Below, in pieces: positions 35,226-44,646 of a DNA stretch of 64,000 nt. Location of the stretch: NCBI RefSeq assembly GCF_033095785.1, contig NZ_CP137134.1:1612001-1676000 (forward strand), given 5' to 3'. The notes under the pieces were generated by a model that was given only the letters and a program-made list of their open reading frames with translations, was not told where the DNA came from and made no database searches. Source of the DNA: Nitrosospira sp. Is2. Its GTDB lineage: Bacteria > Pseudomonadota > Gammaproteobacteria > Burkholderiales > Nitrosomonadaceae. Made by a program: the position numbers and the translations under genes. The number at the start of each line of letters is the position of its first letter. Position 1 is the stretch's first letter.

Positions 35226-36320
35226 TCAGCTGCCTGGATAAAGCAGCGACAGGCGATAACCGGCTGCGTTCAGGTTGCCACTGTCCAGGTGAAGACTTAT
35301 GTTGATTTCATCATTTGGGGCAATGGCATCGGCCGCTCCCACCTTGTGTCCGAGATACGCTTCCGGCAAAAAGGTGCGGCTAGCGAGCGGACGGTCTTTC
35401 GCGTCAATTAAGGTGAGCTGAAATAATGGAAATGCCTGAGGATAGGAAGCATGGTTGCGTACCGTGGCATTAAGCGTAATCACGCCGGGACGCTGCGTAT
35501 CCGACTGCATATCTGAGGACTCAATATTCAGCGATTTTGTTCGCTGAGGCAGCCGGACCGTGCAGTCCAGCAGCTCGCAGTAACGTTCAAGGTACGGCTT
35601 GGCGGCGGGCACCGAAAACGCCAACTCGGCGCGATAAAAATAAGTGGCCTGCGCTGCCAGGACAAAAAGCAAAAACAGGGTCCCGACGGTCCACACAATG
35701 GTGTGCAGGCGCGGCTGTGCTTTCTCAAAAGCATTGGGTCTTGGCGAGTAGTCCTCGTCCGAAAGGTCTTCCTGTGCCTGTGTGTCGGCCTCCTCTGGCC
35801 GCCAGACGGGCTCTTCCCTGCCAGCGGTCTCGCCGATCGAGCTGTCGCTGGCTCTGTTCGCCGCTTCCTCGTCTTTGATCACCGGTTCCCGGGCCCAGGG
35901 TGCTTCTCCCAAGGCTTCCCCGGCGACCGGTTGCTCCGCCGCGAGGCGCTCGGCGGACGTCAGGGGGGGGGCTGTTGCCTGCGCGTGCGGCTCTTCTGCA
36001 GTAACTTCCTCCTGGATTGATTCATCGCGTCGGCGCAAAGGAACGTCGCTTTGCACCGAGCTTTCTTTTGATAAAGCGGGCTCGGACCCATCATCTCGCC
36101 CCGCAATCCTGGCCCCGCTGGCGGCGCCTTGCGCCGGCTGCTCAGCCTCTGAAGGCGACGGCTCCGCGGCTTCGGGCTCGCGCCCCGTCGCGAGCATGGA
36201 ATAACCATTGAATATCTGCCCGCAGCGGCCGCAGCGCACATCGCCGCCATGCGCCTGCAGATCCAGGGGCGTTACGCGGAAAGCAGCCGCACAGCTAGGA
36301 CACCGCGTTATGAGGGCCAT
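35226..36320 (-). CDS. Zinc-ribbon membrane protein with DUF3426 domain
   Basis: 364 residues. It opens with an MJ0042-type zinc ribbon (CPSCAAAF, then CGRCGQIF), followed by a long acidic, low-complexity stretch (about 45-205), one transmembrane helix (about 210-232) and a C-terminal DUF3426 domain with LNATVRNHASYPQAFPLFQLTL. Common after prmA in betaproteobacteria. Function unknown; it may sense or bind something across the membrane. Confidence 0.85.
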   Translation of the reverse strand: MALITRCPSCAAAFRVTPLDLQAHGGDVRCGRCGQIFNGYSMLATGREPEAAEPSPSEAEQPAQGAASGARIAGRDDGSEPALSKESSVQSDVPLRRRDESIQEEVTAEEPHAQATAPPLTSAERLAAEQPVAGEALGEAPWAREPVIKDEEAANRASDSSIGETAGREEPVWRPEEADTQAQEDLSDEDYSPRPNAFEKAQPRLHTIVWTVGTLFLLFVLAAQATYFYRAELAFSVPAAKPYLERYCELLDCTVRLPQRTKSLNIESSDMQSDTQRPGVITLNATVRNHASYPQAFPLFQLTLIDAKDRPLASRTFLPEAYLGHKVGAADAIAPNDEINISLHLDSGNLNAAGYRLSLLYPGS

Positions 36321-36347
36321 ATCTGTTCTGCTTTAGAGCAAATGAAG

Positions 36348-37262
36348 TCACGTTCTCGTTCCCGTCAACAAAACCCAACCATCCTTTTCTCGTGCGATTC
36401 GGATATCAAACCCCTGCCGATAGGCTAGCGCGACTTCGTCGGCCTGTTCCGTGAGTATGCCCGAGAGGGCGATGCGACCTCCGGGGCGCGCAGCCCGCGT
36501 CAGTATGGGTTCCAGCATGACCAACGGTCCGGCCAGGATATTGGCGACAATCATATCTGCACTCATCCCGTCTATGTCGCCCGTACGGGCATCGCGGGTC
36601 TCATAAAATTTCAGCTGCGCATCGCCGCACTGATTGAGCACTGCATTCTGGCGGCTCGCGTCTATCGCCTGGGGATCGATATCCACTCCAACCACATGAC
36701 GTGCGCCGAGCTTTACAGCGGCAATGGCGAGTATGCCCGAACCACAGCCGTAATCCAGAACATCTTCGCCCCCTCGCAGGTTTTCGTCAAGCCAGGCTAG
36801 GCAAAGTTGCGTGGAGGGATGACTGCCCGTGCCAAACGCCAGTCCCGGATCAAGTATCAGGTTGACTGCGCCGGGATCCGGGATGCGATGCCAGCTTGGA
36901 ACCACCCATAAATGCGAAGATATCCGGATCGGACTGAACTGTGCCTGAGTAGTCCGGACCCAGTCCTGCTCTTCCACCCGCGTGATACGGTAGCTGGTCG
37001 AGAAGGGGAGTCCGGCCAAACCCGCCGCAGCGTGCACAATAGACGGGATATCTACCGCTTCATCAAATAGGGCGGTAACCTCCGCAGCAACCCAAATCTG
37101 CCCCGAAGCCTCCCCGGCTTCATCGAACAAGGGCTGTTCACGCTCGGTGCCGACGGCCGCGTCATGCAGGTCCGTGGATAAGGCGCCCAGTTCCAGCAAT
37201 GCGTCGCTCAAAACCTGTGCATGAGTGTCATCAGTTTCGATAGCGAGCAAAATCCATGGCAT
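36348..37262 (-). CDS. prmA: Ribosomal protein L11 methyltransferase
   Basis: 304 residues from the ATG at 37262 (MPWILLAIETDD); an upstream in-frame ATG adds 19 residues without family similarity. It trimethylates ribosomal protein L11. The SAM site VLDYGCGSGILAIAAVKLGA and the NILAGPLV motif are clear. It lies 27 bases before the DUF3426 gene and downstream of accC. Confidence 0.94.
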   Translation of the reverse strand: MPWILLAIETDDTHAQVLSDALLELGALSTDLHDAAVGTEREQPLFDEAGEASGQIWVAAEVTALFDEAVDIPSIVHAAAGLAGLPFSTSYRITRVEEQDWVRTTQAQFSPIRISSHLWVVPSWHRIPDPGAVNLILDPGLAFGTGSHPSTQLCLAWLDENLRGGEDVLDYGCGSGILAIAAVKLGARHVVGVDIDPQAIDASRQNAVLNQCGDAQLKFYETRDARTGDIDGMSADMIVANILAGPLVMLEPILTRAARPGGRIALSGILTEQADEVALAYRQGFDIRIAREKDGWVLLTGTRT

Positions 37263-37646
37263 ACGCAATAACCTAGAAAAGTCTTCGACGCGCGTTTGAG
37301 GAGCCGCGGACGAGCACAAGGGTTGCGCCCGGTCCAGGAGCCCCCGCTTTTACTTTATTTTATATCGCGAACAGCGATACGATGACTTGTTATCGGAGAT
37401 CCGTTTCCACAGCCACAAGGGGAATGTGACTGAGTATCCTGTCTTGCAGGATCCCTCACTGTTGGAGGGACGAGGTCTGTCCTCCCGGAAATTCGCGCCG
37501 CCTCAGCGCAATGTGTCCACCAAGGCTTCGGCTACCGGACATTCTTTGCTACGGCAGCCTTATAAATAATAACTTAATGCCTTTGGCGGCCGGCCTGACA
37601 TGCTATCGATAGCCGCTCCTGGGTGAACGAGCGCCGCAAGGCCGTC
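37263..37646. other. Gap between accC and prmA
   Basis: 384 bases without a supported gene. Overlapping small hairpins occur at 37452-37470 (TCCCTC with GAGGGA) and at about 37464-37485 (GGAGGGAC with GTCCTCC), which could be alternatives of each other. No T run is evident, so their role is open. Confidence 0.35.
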
Positions 37647-39002
37647 TTATTCCGGTTTGTTGTAGTTGGCGAGCTTTTGCTCCAGGTAATGAATGCTCGT
37701 GCCACCGTTCAGGAATGCTGCATCGGATAGCAGGTCAAGATGCAAGGGGATGTTGGTCTTAATTCCCCCCACCACCATTTCAGATAGGGCAATGCGCATC
37801 CGCGCGATCGCCTGATCGCGATTATCTCCATACGCGATCACTTTGCCGATCATTGAATCATAATTGGGGGGCACGAAGTAGTTATGGTAGACATGGGAGT
37901 CGACACGGATTCCCGGCCCGCCCGGCGCGTGATATTGCGTGATGCGGCCGGCGGACGGCGTAAGCTTATAAGGATCTTCGGCATTAATGCGGCACTCGAT
38001 AGCATGACCCTTCCATGTCACGTCCCGCTGGCGAATATTCAATTTTTCCCCAGCCGCCACTCGAATCTGCGCCTGGACCAGATCAATTCCGGTTACCGCT
38101 TCGGTCACGGGATGTTCGACTTGCAGGCGTGTGTTCATTTCGATGAAATAAAACTCGTTTCGTTCGAAAAGAAACTCGAACGTGCCTACGCCACGATAAC
38201 CAAAACGGCGGCAAGCGTCCGCGCAACGGGTGCCGATCCTGTCCCGCAAGCGCGTAGGAATGCCGACCGCGGGCGATTCCTCGAGTATTTTCTGGTGACG
38301 CCGCTGCATCGAACATTCCCGTTCTCCGAGGTGAATCGCATTGCGGTGTTCGTCAGCCAGCACTTGAAACTCGATATGCCGAGGGTTTTCAAGGTATTTT
38401 TCTGCGTAAAGCGTCGGATTGCCGAACGCCGCCTGGGCTTCGTTCCGGGTAATGATAACCGCGTTGGACAATGCGGCTTCGGTATGTACCACCCGCATGC
38501 CCCGGCCGCCCCCGCCCGCGGCAGCCTTGATGATCACGGGGTAGCCAATAGCGCGCATAATCGCCTTGATTTCTTCCGGAGCATCGGGCAACGCGCCATT
38601 CGACCCGGGAACGCAGGGCACGCCCGCCTTTTTCATTGCCAACTTGGCGCTGACCTTATCGCCCATCAGCCGAATTGTGTCGGGCCGCGGCCCGATAAAC
38701 ACAAAACCGCTCCGCTCCACGCGCTCAGCGAAGTCGGCGTTTTCCGACAGGAACCCATAGCCCGGATGAATCGCCTCGGAGTCCGTTACCTCCGCGGCAC
38801 TGATAATAGCCGGGATATTGAGATAACTTTGGGCTGAAGGCGCTGGTCCGATACAGACCGATTCATCGGCGAGTTTGACATATTTCGCTTCCGCATCCGC
38901 CTCCGAATGTACCGCTACCGTCTTGATACCCATCTCGCGGCACGCACGCTGTATCCGCAGTGCGATTTCGCCACGATTGGCAATTAGAATTTTTCCGAAC
39001 AT
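37647..39002 (-). CDS. accC: Biotin carboxylase subunit of acetyl-CoA carboxylase
   Basis: 451 residues, the normal length. It carboxylates biotin on AccB with ATP and bicarbonate in the first step of fatty acid synthesis. Seen: KILIANRGEIALRI, the glycine-rich ATP lid KAAAGGGGRGMR, and the catalytic block FIEMNTRLQVEHPVTE. It follows accB by 32 bases. Confidence 0.97.
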   Translation of the reverse strand: MFGKILIANRGEIALRIQRACREMGIKTVAVHSEADAEAKYVKLADESVCIGPAPSAQSYLNIPAIISAAEVTDSEAIHPGYGFLSENADFAERVERSGFVFIGPRPDTIRLMGDKVSAKLAMKKAGVPCVPGSNGALPDAPEEIKAIMRAIGYPVIIKAAAGGGGRGMRVVHTEAALSNAVIITRNEAQAAFGNPTLYAEKYLENPRHIEFQVLADEHRNAIHLGERECSMQRRHQKILEESPAVGIPTRLRDRIGTRCADACRRFGYRGVGTFEFLFERNEFYFIEMNTRLQVEHPVTEAVTGIDLVQAQIRVAAGEKLNIRQRDVTWKGHAIECRINAEDPYKLTPSAGRITQYHAPGGPGIRVDSHVYHNYFVPPNYDSMIGKVIAYGDNRDQAIARMRIALSEMVVGGIKTNIPLHLDLLSDAAFLNGGTSIHYLEQKLANYNKPE

Positions 39003-39034
39003 GTTTTACCGTTAATTACTCAGGCGGGACCAGA

Positions 39035-39490
39035 TCAATCGATAACAAATAGTGGTTCGCCATACTCTACCGGCTGCCCGTTTTCCACCAGGACCGCCCT
39101 TATCACTCCGCTTTTGTCAGACTCGATTTCATTCAGCAGCTTCATCGCCTCAACGATACAAAGCGTATCGCCTTCTTTCACCGTTTGCCCCACCTCAACG
39201 AACGCGGGCGCCCCGGGAGCAGAGCTGCGGTAAAACGTTCCCACCATCGGGGATTTTACGATGTGACCCTCGGGAATTGTCTCTGCAGCCTGCGGCTCCG
39301 GGGAACCGGCGGGGGGAGACAAAAGGGGAGCTTGCTGCGGAGCTGTGGTTACCCTTTGGGTGACAGCGCCTTGCGCCGAACTTGACGATTTACTGATACG
39401 AACTTTCTCTTCCCCTTCAGTAATCTCCAGTTCGGCGATACCGGATTCCTCGACCAGGTCAATTAATTTTTTGAGCTTTCTAAGATCCAT
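39035..39490 (-). CDS. accB: Biotin carboxyl carrier protein
   Basis: 151 residues. An N-terminal helical part, a proline/alanine-rich linker (about 40-75) and the biotinyl domain with the modified lysine in VEAMKLLNEIE. Carries CO2 between AccC and the transcarboxylase. Operon with accC. Confidence 0.96.
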   Translation of the reverse strand: MDLRKLKKLIDLVEESGIAELEITEGEEKVRISKSSSSAQGAVTQRVTTAPQQAPLLSPPAGSPEPQAAETIPEGHIVKSPMVGTFYRSSAPGAPAFVEVGQTVKEGDTLCIVEAMKLLNEIESDKSGVIRAVLVENGQPVEYGEPLFVID

Positions 39491-39647
39491 ATAGCCTCCC
39501 GGGGAGCACCCCAGATTTTTCGTAATCTTGCCTAATCAATAACGCTTATTTTTAACTGCAGTTTGGTCGAAACATCGATGAACGCAAGTATCTGCTGTTA
39601 GTACTAAGCGTTATAGGCCGTGGTTGTAAAAATCTCGTTTTGACCGA

Positions 39648-40127
39648 TCATTCCAAGCCACCCCCTTCGAGGGCATCTCGGGACAGTACATAACCCAGGG
39701 CGAGCTCATAACCCTTCGGTCCGAGGCCGGTGATCACGCCACGGGCCAAATCGGAGAAATAGGATTTTGCGCGGAATGGTTCACGCGAGAAGATGTTGGA
39801 AAGATGAACCTCAATAAAAGGAATCCCGGTCGCGGCCAGCGCGTCCCTAAGCGCGATGCTGGTATGCGTATAAGCGGCGGGGTTAATGATAATAAAGTCG
39901 ATTTGTTCCTGGCGCGCGCTCTGAATACGATTGATCAGCTCCGCTTCGGCATTACTTTGAAAGTGCGCTAATCGGGCACCTGCTTCTGCTGCTATGTTCG
40001 CCAAATTGCTGTTAATTTCGTCGAGTGTAACCGTTCCATAGATGCTCGGCTCTCGGTTTCCCAATAAATTCAGATTGGGGCCATGCAAGACCAAAATACT
40101 TCGTGCTCGAGTTAGGCCCTTTTTCAT
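39648..40127 (-). CDS. aroQ: 3-Dehydroquinate dehydratase, type II
   Basis: 159 residues. Third step of the shikimate pathway. Family motifs LVLHGPNLNLLGNREPSIYG (with the catalytic Tyr), INPAAYTHTSIALRDAL and EVHLSN (with the catalytic His region) are all present. It lies directly before accB, a frequent arrangement. Confidence 0.95.
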   Translation of the reverse strand: MKKGLTRARSILVLHGPNLNLLGNREPSIYGTVTLDEINSNLANIAAEAGARLAHFQSNAEAELINRIQSARQEQIDFIIINPAAYTHTSIALRDALAATGIPFIEVHLSNIFSREPFRAKSYFSDLARGVITGLGPKGYELALGYVLSRDALEGGGLE

Positions 40128-40364
40128 GGCGGCAAGTTTGACGTAAACTTGCGAAAATGTCTAGCATCGGTTGATTGATCGGCGAAAATAGCCGAATATA
40201 CCGGGATTTTGCCTAGACTTACTACGAGCCACGGCTTTTGGTTGCGTAAAGCGGTCGTTGGCCCCCGGTTTGTCTCAGCACAGATTGCAATAAACTTGGC
40301 AGGCAAAAAAATTGGCTCGCTTGTCTTCCACATGGACGAGTCGATTGCTGGAAACAACTCGCGT

Positions 40365-40393
40365 TTGCCCGTAGTTGTTCAAACCTCTATAAT
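40365..40393 (+). promoter_or_regulatory. tRNA-Thr promoter
   Basis: TTGCCC (40365-40370), 17 bases, then a perfect TATAAT (40388-40393) lie 18 bases before the tRNA start. Confidence 0.75.
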
Positions 40394-40411
40394 CGCATTT
40401 CGCTTTTCAAG

Positions 40412-40487
<76 letters not shown>

Positions 40488-41029
40488 GATCCAATCCTTT
40501 GATTCCCAGGTACCCTGACCAGCGGTCCCTCTTCGCTCCTAGGTAGCGGAAATAGGTTTGGCAGGACTGCCAACTTCAAGGGATCGAGTTCTTGTTGCAG
40601 ACCGCGCTGAACCTACTCCAGGCCGTGCTGAACCTACTCTAGATTTGCATTTTTCAGCTTCGATAAAATACCCGGCATATTGCTGTGTAACACCCCACGC
40701 CGCTCGCCGCTAGAGCGATGTCTACGTTGTTATCCCGCTGCATCGCCAATAAGCGCACGCGCTTGGATGAGCAGGCTTCGAAAATCTCTCTGATCGCGAG
40801 ACCGCCCCCTTATCTAGCGGACGACCCGCCGGGAAAAGTGTCGAATTAAGCTTACCTTAAAACCCGGGTTGTGTAAGCGTTTTGGCGTTTGAAACGTTCA
40901 TCCCTTCTTCTTGAGTCACAAAGCACAGCCAGGTGATTGGTAAAGGAAATCGATTTCCTACAACCCCTCTTTATTAATCAGGATTTTGTTGATCTTCTTT
41001 GCCCAATTTTGCGAAAAAGGGTTTTGTAG
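40488..41029. other. Gap after tRNA-Thr
   Basis: 542 bases with no convincing gene. A short imperfect repeat, CGTGCTGAACCTACTC-like, occurs twice near 40600-40640. The final part before 41030 is the leader of the deacetylase gene. Confidence 0.35.
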
Positions 41030-43168
41030 ATGGGAAAGCGTTTGATCATTAAAGGTTGGCGGTTTGTATCGTTGGCTATGTGGCTGGGGTTAATTGCTTT
41101 GGCACCGCCCGCGATTGCTGATAATGCCGTCAGATTAAGGATACTGGTCATTACGACCGGTGAAATCGCGGAAGATATGGGATTTGCGTATATCAAACCC
41201 TTCCTTGATGAAATAGGCGTGCCGTATGACGTGTTAAACGCCGCGACAGAGGATCTGACCGCTGCTGTACTCGCCTCTTCTTCCACCGGAGGCAGCTGCA
41301 AAGCCGAGGACGCGGGTTGCGTCGGCAACTATAATGGCATCATTCTTACCGACGCCGACCTGGTGCCCGGCTTCACTCCATCCGAATGGGACATCCTGCA
41401 CAATTACCAGAAGAACTTTGGCGTCCGTCAAGCTGTTCTTTCAGGATGGCCGGCCACGTATTCGGATCCGCAGACCCCTTATGGGGTCTATCTCGATTAC
41501 GGTCTGGTCTATTCGTCCAGTGGAACGGACTACGAGGGCCGGTGGACGGTGCCTGCCAGTTACGGCATGGAAGTGTTTGAGTATGTGAATCGCGCAAATC
41601 CATTTCCAATTACGGATTTTGCCTTCGCAGCCAATCCTCGAAATGATGCTAGGGCGCTACGGGACGGTTCTGTGCCCCGGGTCGAGCCCCTCCTCAGAAC
41701 ACAGAATGGGGAAGCCCTGCTATCGATCGTTCGTTATATGGTGGCTCCCCAGATCCAGCCGGTACGTGAGGTGATGATCTCGACGATTACTAACGCCGGG
41801 TTCCTCGTTCATTCAAAAGTGCTTGCCTATGAGTTCATCAACTGGGTGACACATGGGGTCTTCGTTGGTGCACGCTTTGTTCATATGGCGGTCCATGTGG
41901 ACGATTTGTTTCTTCCTAACCCCGTTTGGGATACTGCCGTCAAGGCGATTAACCCCGCAAATACGTACCGCTTGAACAGCGTTGATGTTAACAACGCGGT
42001 GAGCAAACAGGCGGCCTTCCGTGCCGCACACCCCGCAGCCGGGGCGTTCAAGCTGGATTTTGCATTCAATGGTGCGGGGGCTGTGGTTGATCCAAAAGCT
42101 GTGAGATTGACTGCAAACTTCGCAGACGACCTGGTGCGTGCGGTTGTCGTCTATAAACGAAATTTCCGCTTCATTAACCACACCTTCACTCACGCGGCAA
42201 TGGATAAAGCGGGGGTTCGCGCTGATGCTCCTTGTGATTACGCAACTTTTACCAGCGCCGCGGACATTCGAGCAGAGATTCTCAAGAACCGGATGGTTTG
42301 GGGGCTTCTGGGTCTTCCCGACAGAAGTGAAAACAACCGGGTACTCGTGAGCGGGGCTCACTCGGGCCTTAAAGACCGCAGGTGCACCGATAATCCTGCC
42401 CTGCATCGAGATATGTTCAACGTCCAGGCGGACGATACGGCATTTGACGGCGGCGGCGCGAACCCCCTATTCCTGGAAGCCGCGGCTAACACGGGCGTGG
42501 CCTATCTTGCCGCGGACTCATCGCAGCGGGCGCAGAACGTCGAACAGTACATCGCGCAATACGAAGATCACAGCCCGATGGATCGACTTATGTTGCCGCG
42601 CTGGCCAACCAATATTTTTTATAATGTGACGAATCCAGCTCAGTTGGAAGATGAGTACGACCACATTTACCATGGGCGATTTGTTAATTCGGGGCAAAAC
42701 CCATGTGAAATAGCCGGAGCGCTCTGCTCACGCCGAAGTTATGCGGAAATCCTCGCTGTGGAAGCCGATGTGGCATTGCGACATATGCTTACCTTTAATA
42801 GATGGCCTCATTTTTTCCATCAGACGAACCTGGCGAGATATGATGAGAGCGGTAACACGCTCCAATTCGACTGGCTCAACGCGGTTTTCACAGAATATGA
42901 GCAGCTGTTAACACTACCGGTCAAGAATCTTCCTTATTATCTCATCGGCGACCAAACCGCAGCGCGCCTCAACCTCAAGTCCGCGGCTATTCATGCGACA
43001 TGGGATCGCGAGACCAACCAGGTTATGCTGTTCGCGAACAAGGCGATACTTAACCTTCCGGTAACGGGTATTTCCGGTGGCGAGCTTTACGGGGGTCAAT
43101 TTGTCCGGGAAGTTGCCGTTGATAATACTCCCCGGTGGTTCCCGGTTGACCGGGCGCTGTCTCATTGA
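41030..43168 (+). CDS. Putative exported polysaccharide deacetylase, Agd3-like (CE18)
   Basis: 712 residues with a signal peptide (LAMWLGLIALAPPAIAD). An N-terminal domain of strands and helices (about 35-270) precedes a deacetylase-type region with HVDDLFLP (Asp291/Asp292) and, about 95 residues later, NHTFTH (His384, His388). This Asp-His-His layout fits the metal site of NodB-like deacetylases and the order resembles Agd3, the fungal galactosaminogalactan deacetylase, with its extra carbohydrate-binding N-terminal domain. A C-terminal beta-rich part follows. It would deacetylate an amino sugar polymer at the cell surface. The assignment is from memory of the motifs. No polysaccharide synthesis genes are adjacent. 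Confidence 0.6.
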   Translation: MGKRLIIKGWRFVSLAMWLGLIALAPPAIADNAVRLRILVITTGEIAEDMGFAYIKPFLDEIGVPYDVLNAATEDLTAAVLASSSTGGSCKAEDAGCVGNYNGIILTDADLVPGFTPSEWDILHNYQKNFGVRQAVLSGWPATYSDPQTPYGVYLDYGLVYSSSGTDYEGRWTVPASYGMEVFEYVNRANPFPITDFAFAANPRNDARALRDGSVPRVEPLLRTQNGEALLSIVRYMVAPQIQPVREVMISTITNAGFLVHSKVLAYEFINWVTHGVFVGARFVHMAVHVDDLFLPNPVWDTAVKAINPANTYRLNSVDVNNAVSKQAAFRAAHPAAGAFKLDFAFNGAGAVVDPKAVRLTANFADDLVRAVVVYKRNFRFINHTFTHAAMDKAGVRADAPCDYATFTSAADIRAEILKNRMVWGLLGLPDRSENNRVLVSGAHSGLKDRRCTDNPALHRDMFNVQADDTAFDGGGANPLFLEAAANTGVAYLAADSSQRAQNVEQYIAQYEDHSPMDRLMLPRWPTNIFYNVTNPAQLEDEYDHIYHGRFVNSGQNPCEIAGALCSRRSYAEILAVEADVALRHMLTFNRWPHFFHQTNLARYDESGNTLQFDWLNAVFTEYEQLLTLPVKNLPYYLIGDQTAARLNLKSAAIHATWDRETNQVMLFANKAILNLPVTGISGGELYGGQFVREVAVDNTPRWFPVDRALSH

Positions 43169-43228
43169 TCGGAAAGGGCCCCCGAAACGCTCGGGGAATC
43201 GGGCCAGTACGGCCATTCCAGCGAGGAG

Positions 43229-43420
43229 ATGAAAAGGAAGATTCGAAAGGAAAATGACCGGAAGACAAAGGCCCGGGAACAATTTTACCCTCGGCAGGCC
43301 GCGTCGTTGGCGAAACGGTATAAAGAGACGGCCGCGACCGTTACCCGCCAAGGAGGCGACCCGCAACCGCTCCTTGACACCGCCGCTTATTTCGAGAGTC
43401 AGTCCAAATCATTGTTTTGA
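43229..43420 (+). CDS. Small basic protein of unknown function
   Basis: 63 residues, very basic at the N-terminus (MKRKIRKENDRKTKAREQ), then a helical segment ending DTAAYFESQSKSLF. The repeated Arg/Lys and clear amphipathic helices favour a real gene. GAGGAG is directly next to the ATG, which is closer than normal. It lies 60 bases after the deacetylase gene. Function unknown. Confidence 0.45.
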   Translation: MKRKIRKENDRKTKAREQFYPRQAASLAKRYKETAATVTRQGGDPQPLLDTAAYFESQSKSLF

Positions 43421-43954
43421 TCGTGGATGTATATCTAGATCAGCTCAGTAAGCTGTTCTTTGGCCAGCTCCTGGAGTGGCGGAGGTTGCCCTCTATGGTG
43501 CCCTCCCGCCAGATTCATGCGTCTTGCTGTATCGGGTTTGCGTTTTTCTGCCATCGGTAGTCTGGTAGTCCCGGCGGCATTCGCCGTTATGAATTCAGCA
43601 CTATGCGGAGGTACACGTTGTCTCCCCTCTGCACCACAAGCGTGCATCCAGGCGCGAGATCAGCCTGTAAACCCTGTTCGCTACGTTGAGCACTCAGGTA
43701 TATCTGGCGGCGGGTCGGGGACTTCCGCTTGAAAGAACGTGTATGCAGGGTATAGGCGTACTTCAGTCCAATGGTAAATCTTGCGCATGCGGTTAAGATT
43801 CTGTTTGTCAGTTGCGCCCAGGTTTGGGCATTTTGCCCTCAACTCGACGAACGAATAAAATAGAAGGTCTTTTGGTTTTCGCGCTCGGAGTTTTTTACCC
43901 CGTTGGGCGATAAGCAAGAGCGAGGTTGTATGGTGTTAATCTGATAAGTAGAGA
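43421..43954. other. Gap with no supported gene
   Basis: 534 bases. Opposing short frames (43460-43732 plus, 43435-43647 and 43681-43917 minus) overlap one another and none has a good start or a recognisable pattern, so I call none of them. Confidence 0.35.
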
Positions 43955-44239
43955 ATGACTATGTCCGACATGTTGACGTTCGATCAGACCTATGAGCTGG
44001 CGGACATGCTAATTAGGAAGGCGACCAAGGAGCAATTGGCGGAGTGTGCGCGATTGCTTGCCTTGAACCTCGCACATCACCAGATGAAACAGGGGGAAAT
44101 ACCAGTGGACGAGACTCTGGCTTCATTGCGATCGTTTGAACGCAATGACGAGCACCTGAAATTGCTAATGGAAGGAATGCTCAACCTGATAGGGGTTCTC
44201 CTGAACGTGTCCGGCGACTTGGAACAGGTGAAGCACTGA
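43955..44239 (+). CDS. Small helical protein of unknown function
   Basis: 94 residues, almost wholly helical, with heptad-like Leu spacing (LADMLIRKATKEQLAECARLLALNLAHHQMK; LLMEGMLNLIGVLLNVSGDL). The start may be the ATG at 43955 or 43961. I do not recognise the family. The composition (few rare residues, regular helices) supports a genuine protein. Confidence 0.6.
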   Translation: MTMSDMLTFDQTYELADMLIRKATKEQLAECARLLALNLAHHQMKQGEIPVDETLASLRSFERNDEHLKLLMEGMLNLIGVLLNVSGDLEQVKH

Positions 44240-44646
44240 TAATTTCGAGAGGTCACCTCGCTGAAGGGCAAGTGAACTCTTGAATTAATTGGTATTGTAG
44301 TAGTACTCGGCCCAGCCAATTGCCCTTTGTTTCTGGTTGGTGTCCGCCCAGTGGGGCAGAGCTGTCTCCAGCAGGCCTTACGGTCAAAAGACATTTGCCT
44401 CGCGCAACATCGTTGAACCATACAAGGGTTCCGATCAGCTTCGCGTTAGTATTGAACAGCACGAGTTCCGCTTCCTAATTCACTCCGGAAAATAGTCGCT
44501 TCAAGCTACTCCTGAGTATGCGCTCACTTTCAGGTCCGGTTCGACCGGTCGCGGTTCTCCTCTTAATTTAGTCACCCTTACATGGCTCTGCGTTTGAATG
44601 TAAAAAGGGGAAGCCCCTGGGACTTGTCTCGCTTAATGGTGGAGTT
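44240..44646. other. Gap before the transporter gene
   Basis: 407 bases with no supported gene. The last 60 bases hold the leader of the transporter gene with GGTGGAG before its ATG. Confidence 0.35.

Noticed and set aside
37884..38837. 317-codon plus-strand frame antisense to accC
   Set aside because: It mirrors a conserved biotin carboxylase gene; long antisense frames are expected from the high third-position GC of accC, and the translation has no recognisable pattern.
40124..40357. 77-codon frame ending at the aroQ start
   Set aside because: It overlaps aroQ by ATGA, which looks like coupling, but it has no ribosome site or recognisable sequence and approaches the divergent tRNA-Thr promoter.
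43435..43917. Several short overlapping frames on both strands
   Set aside because: They contradict one another and none has a good start, composition or known pattern.
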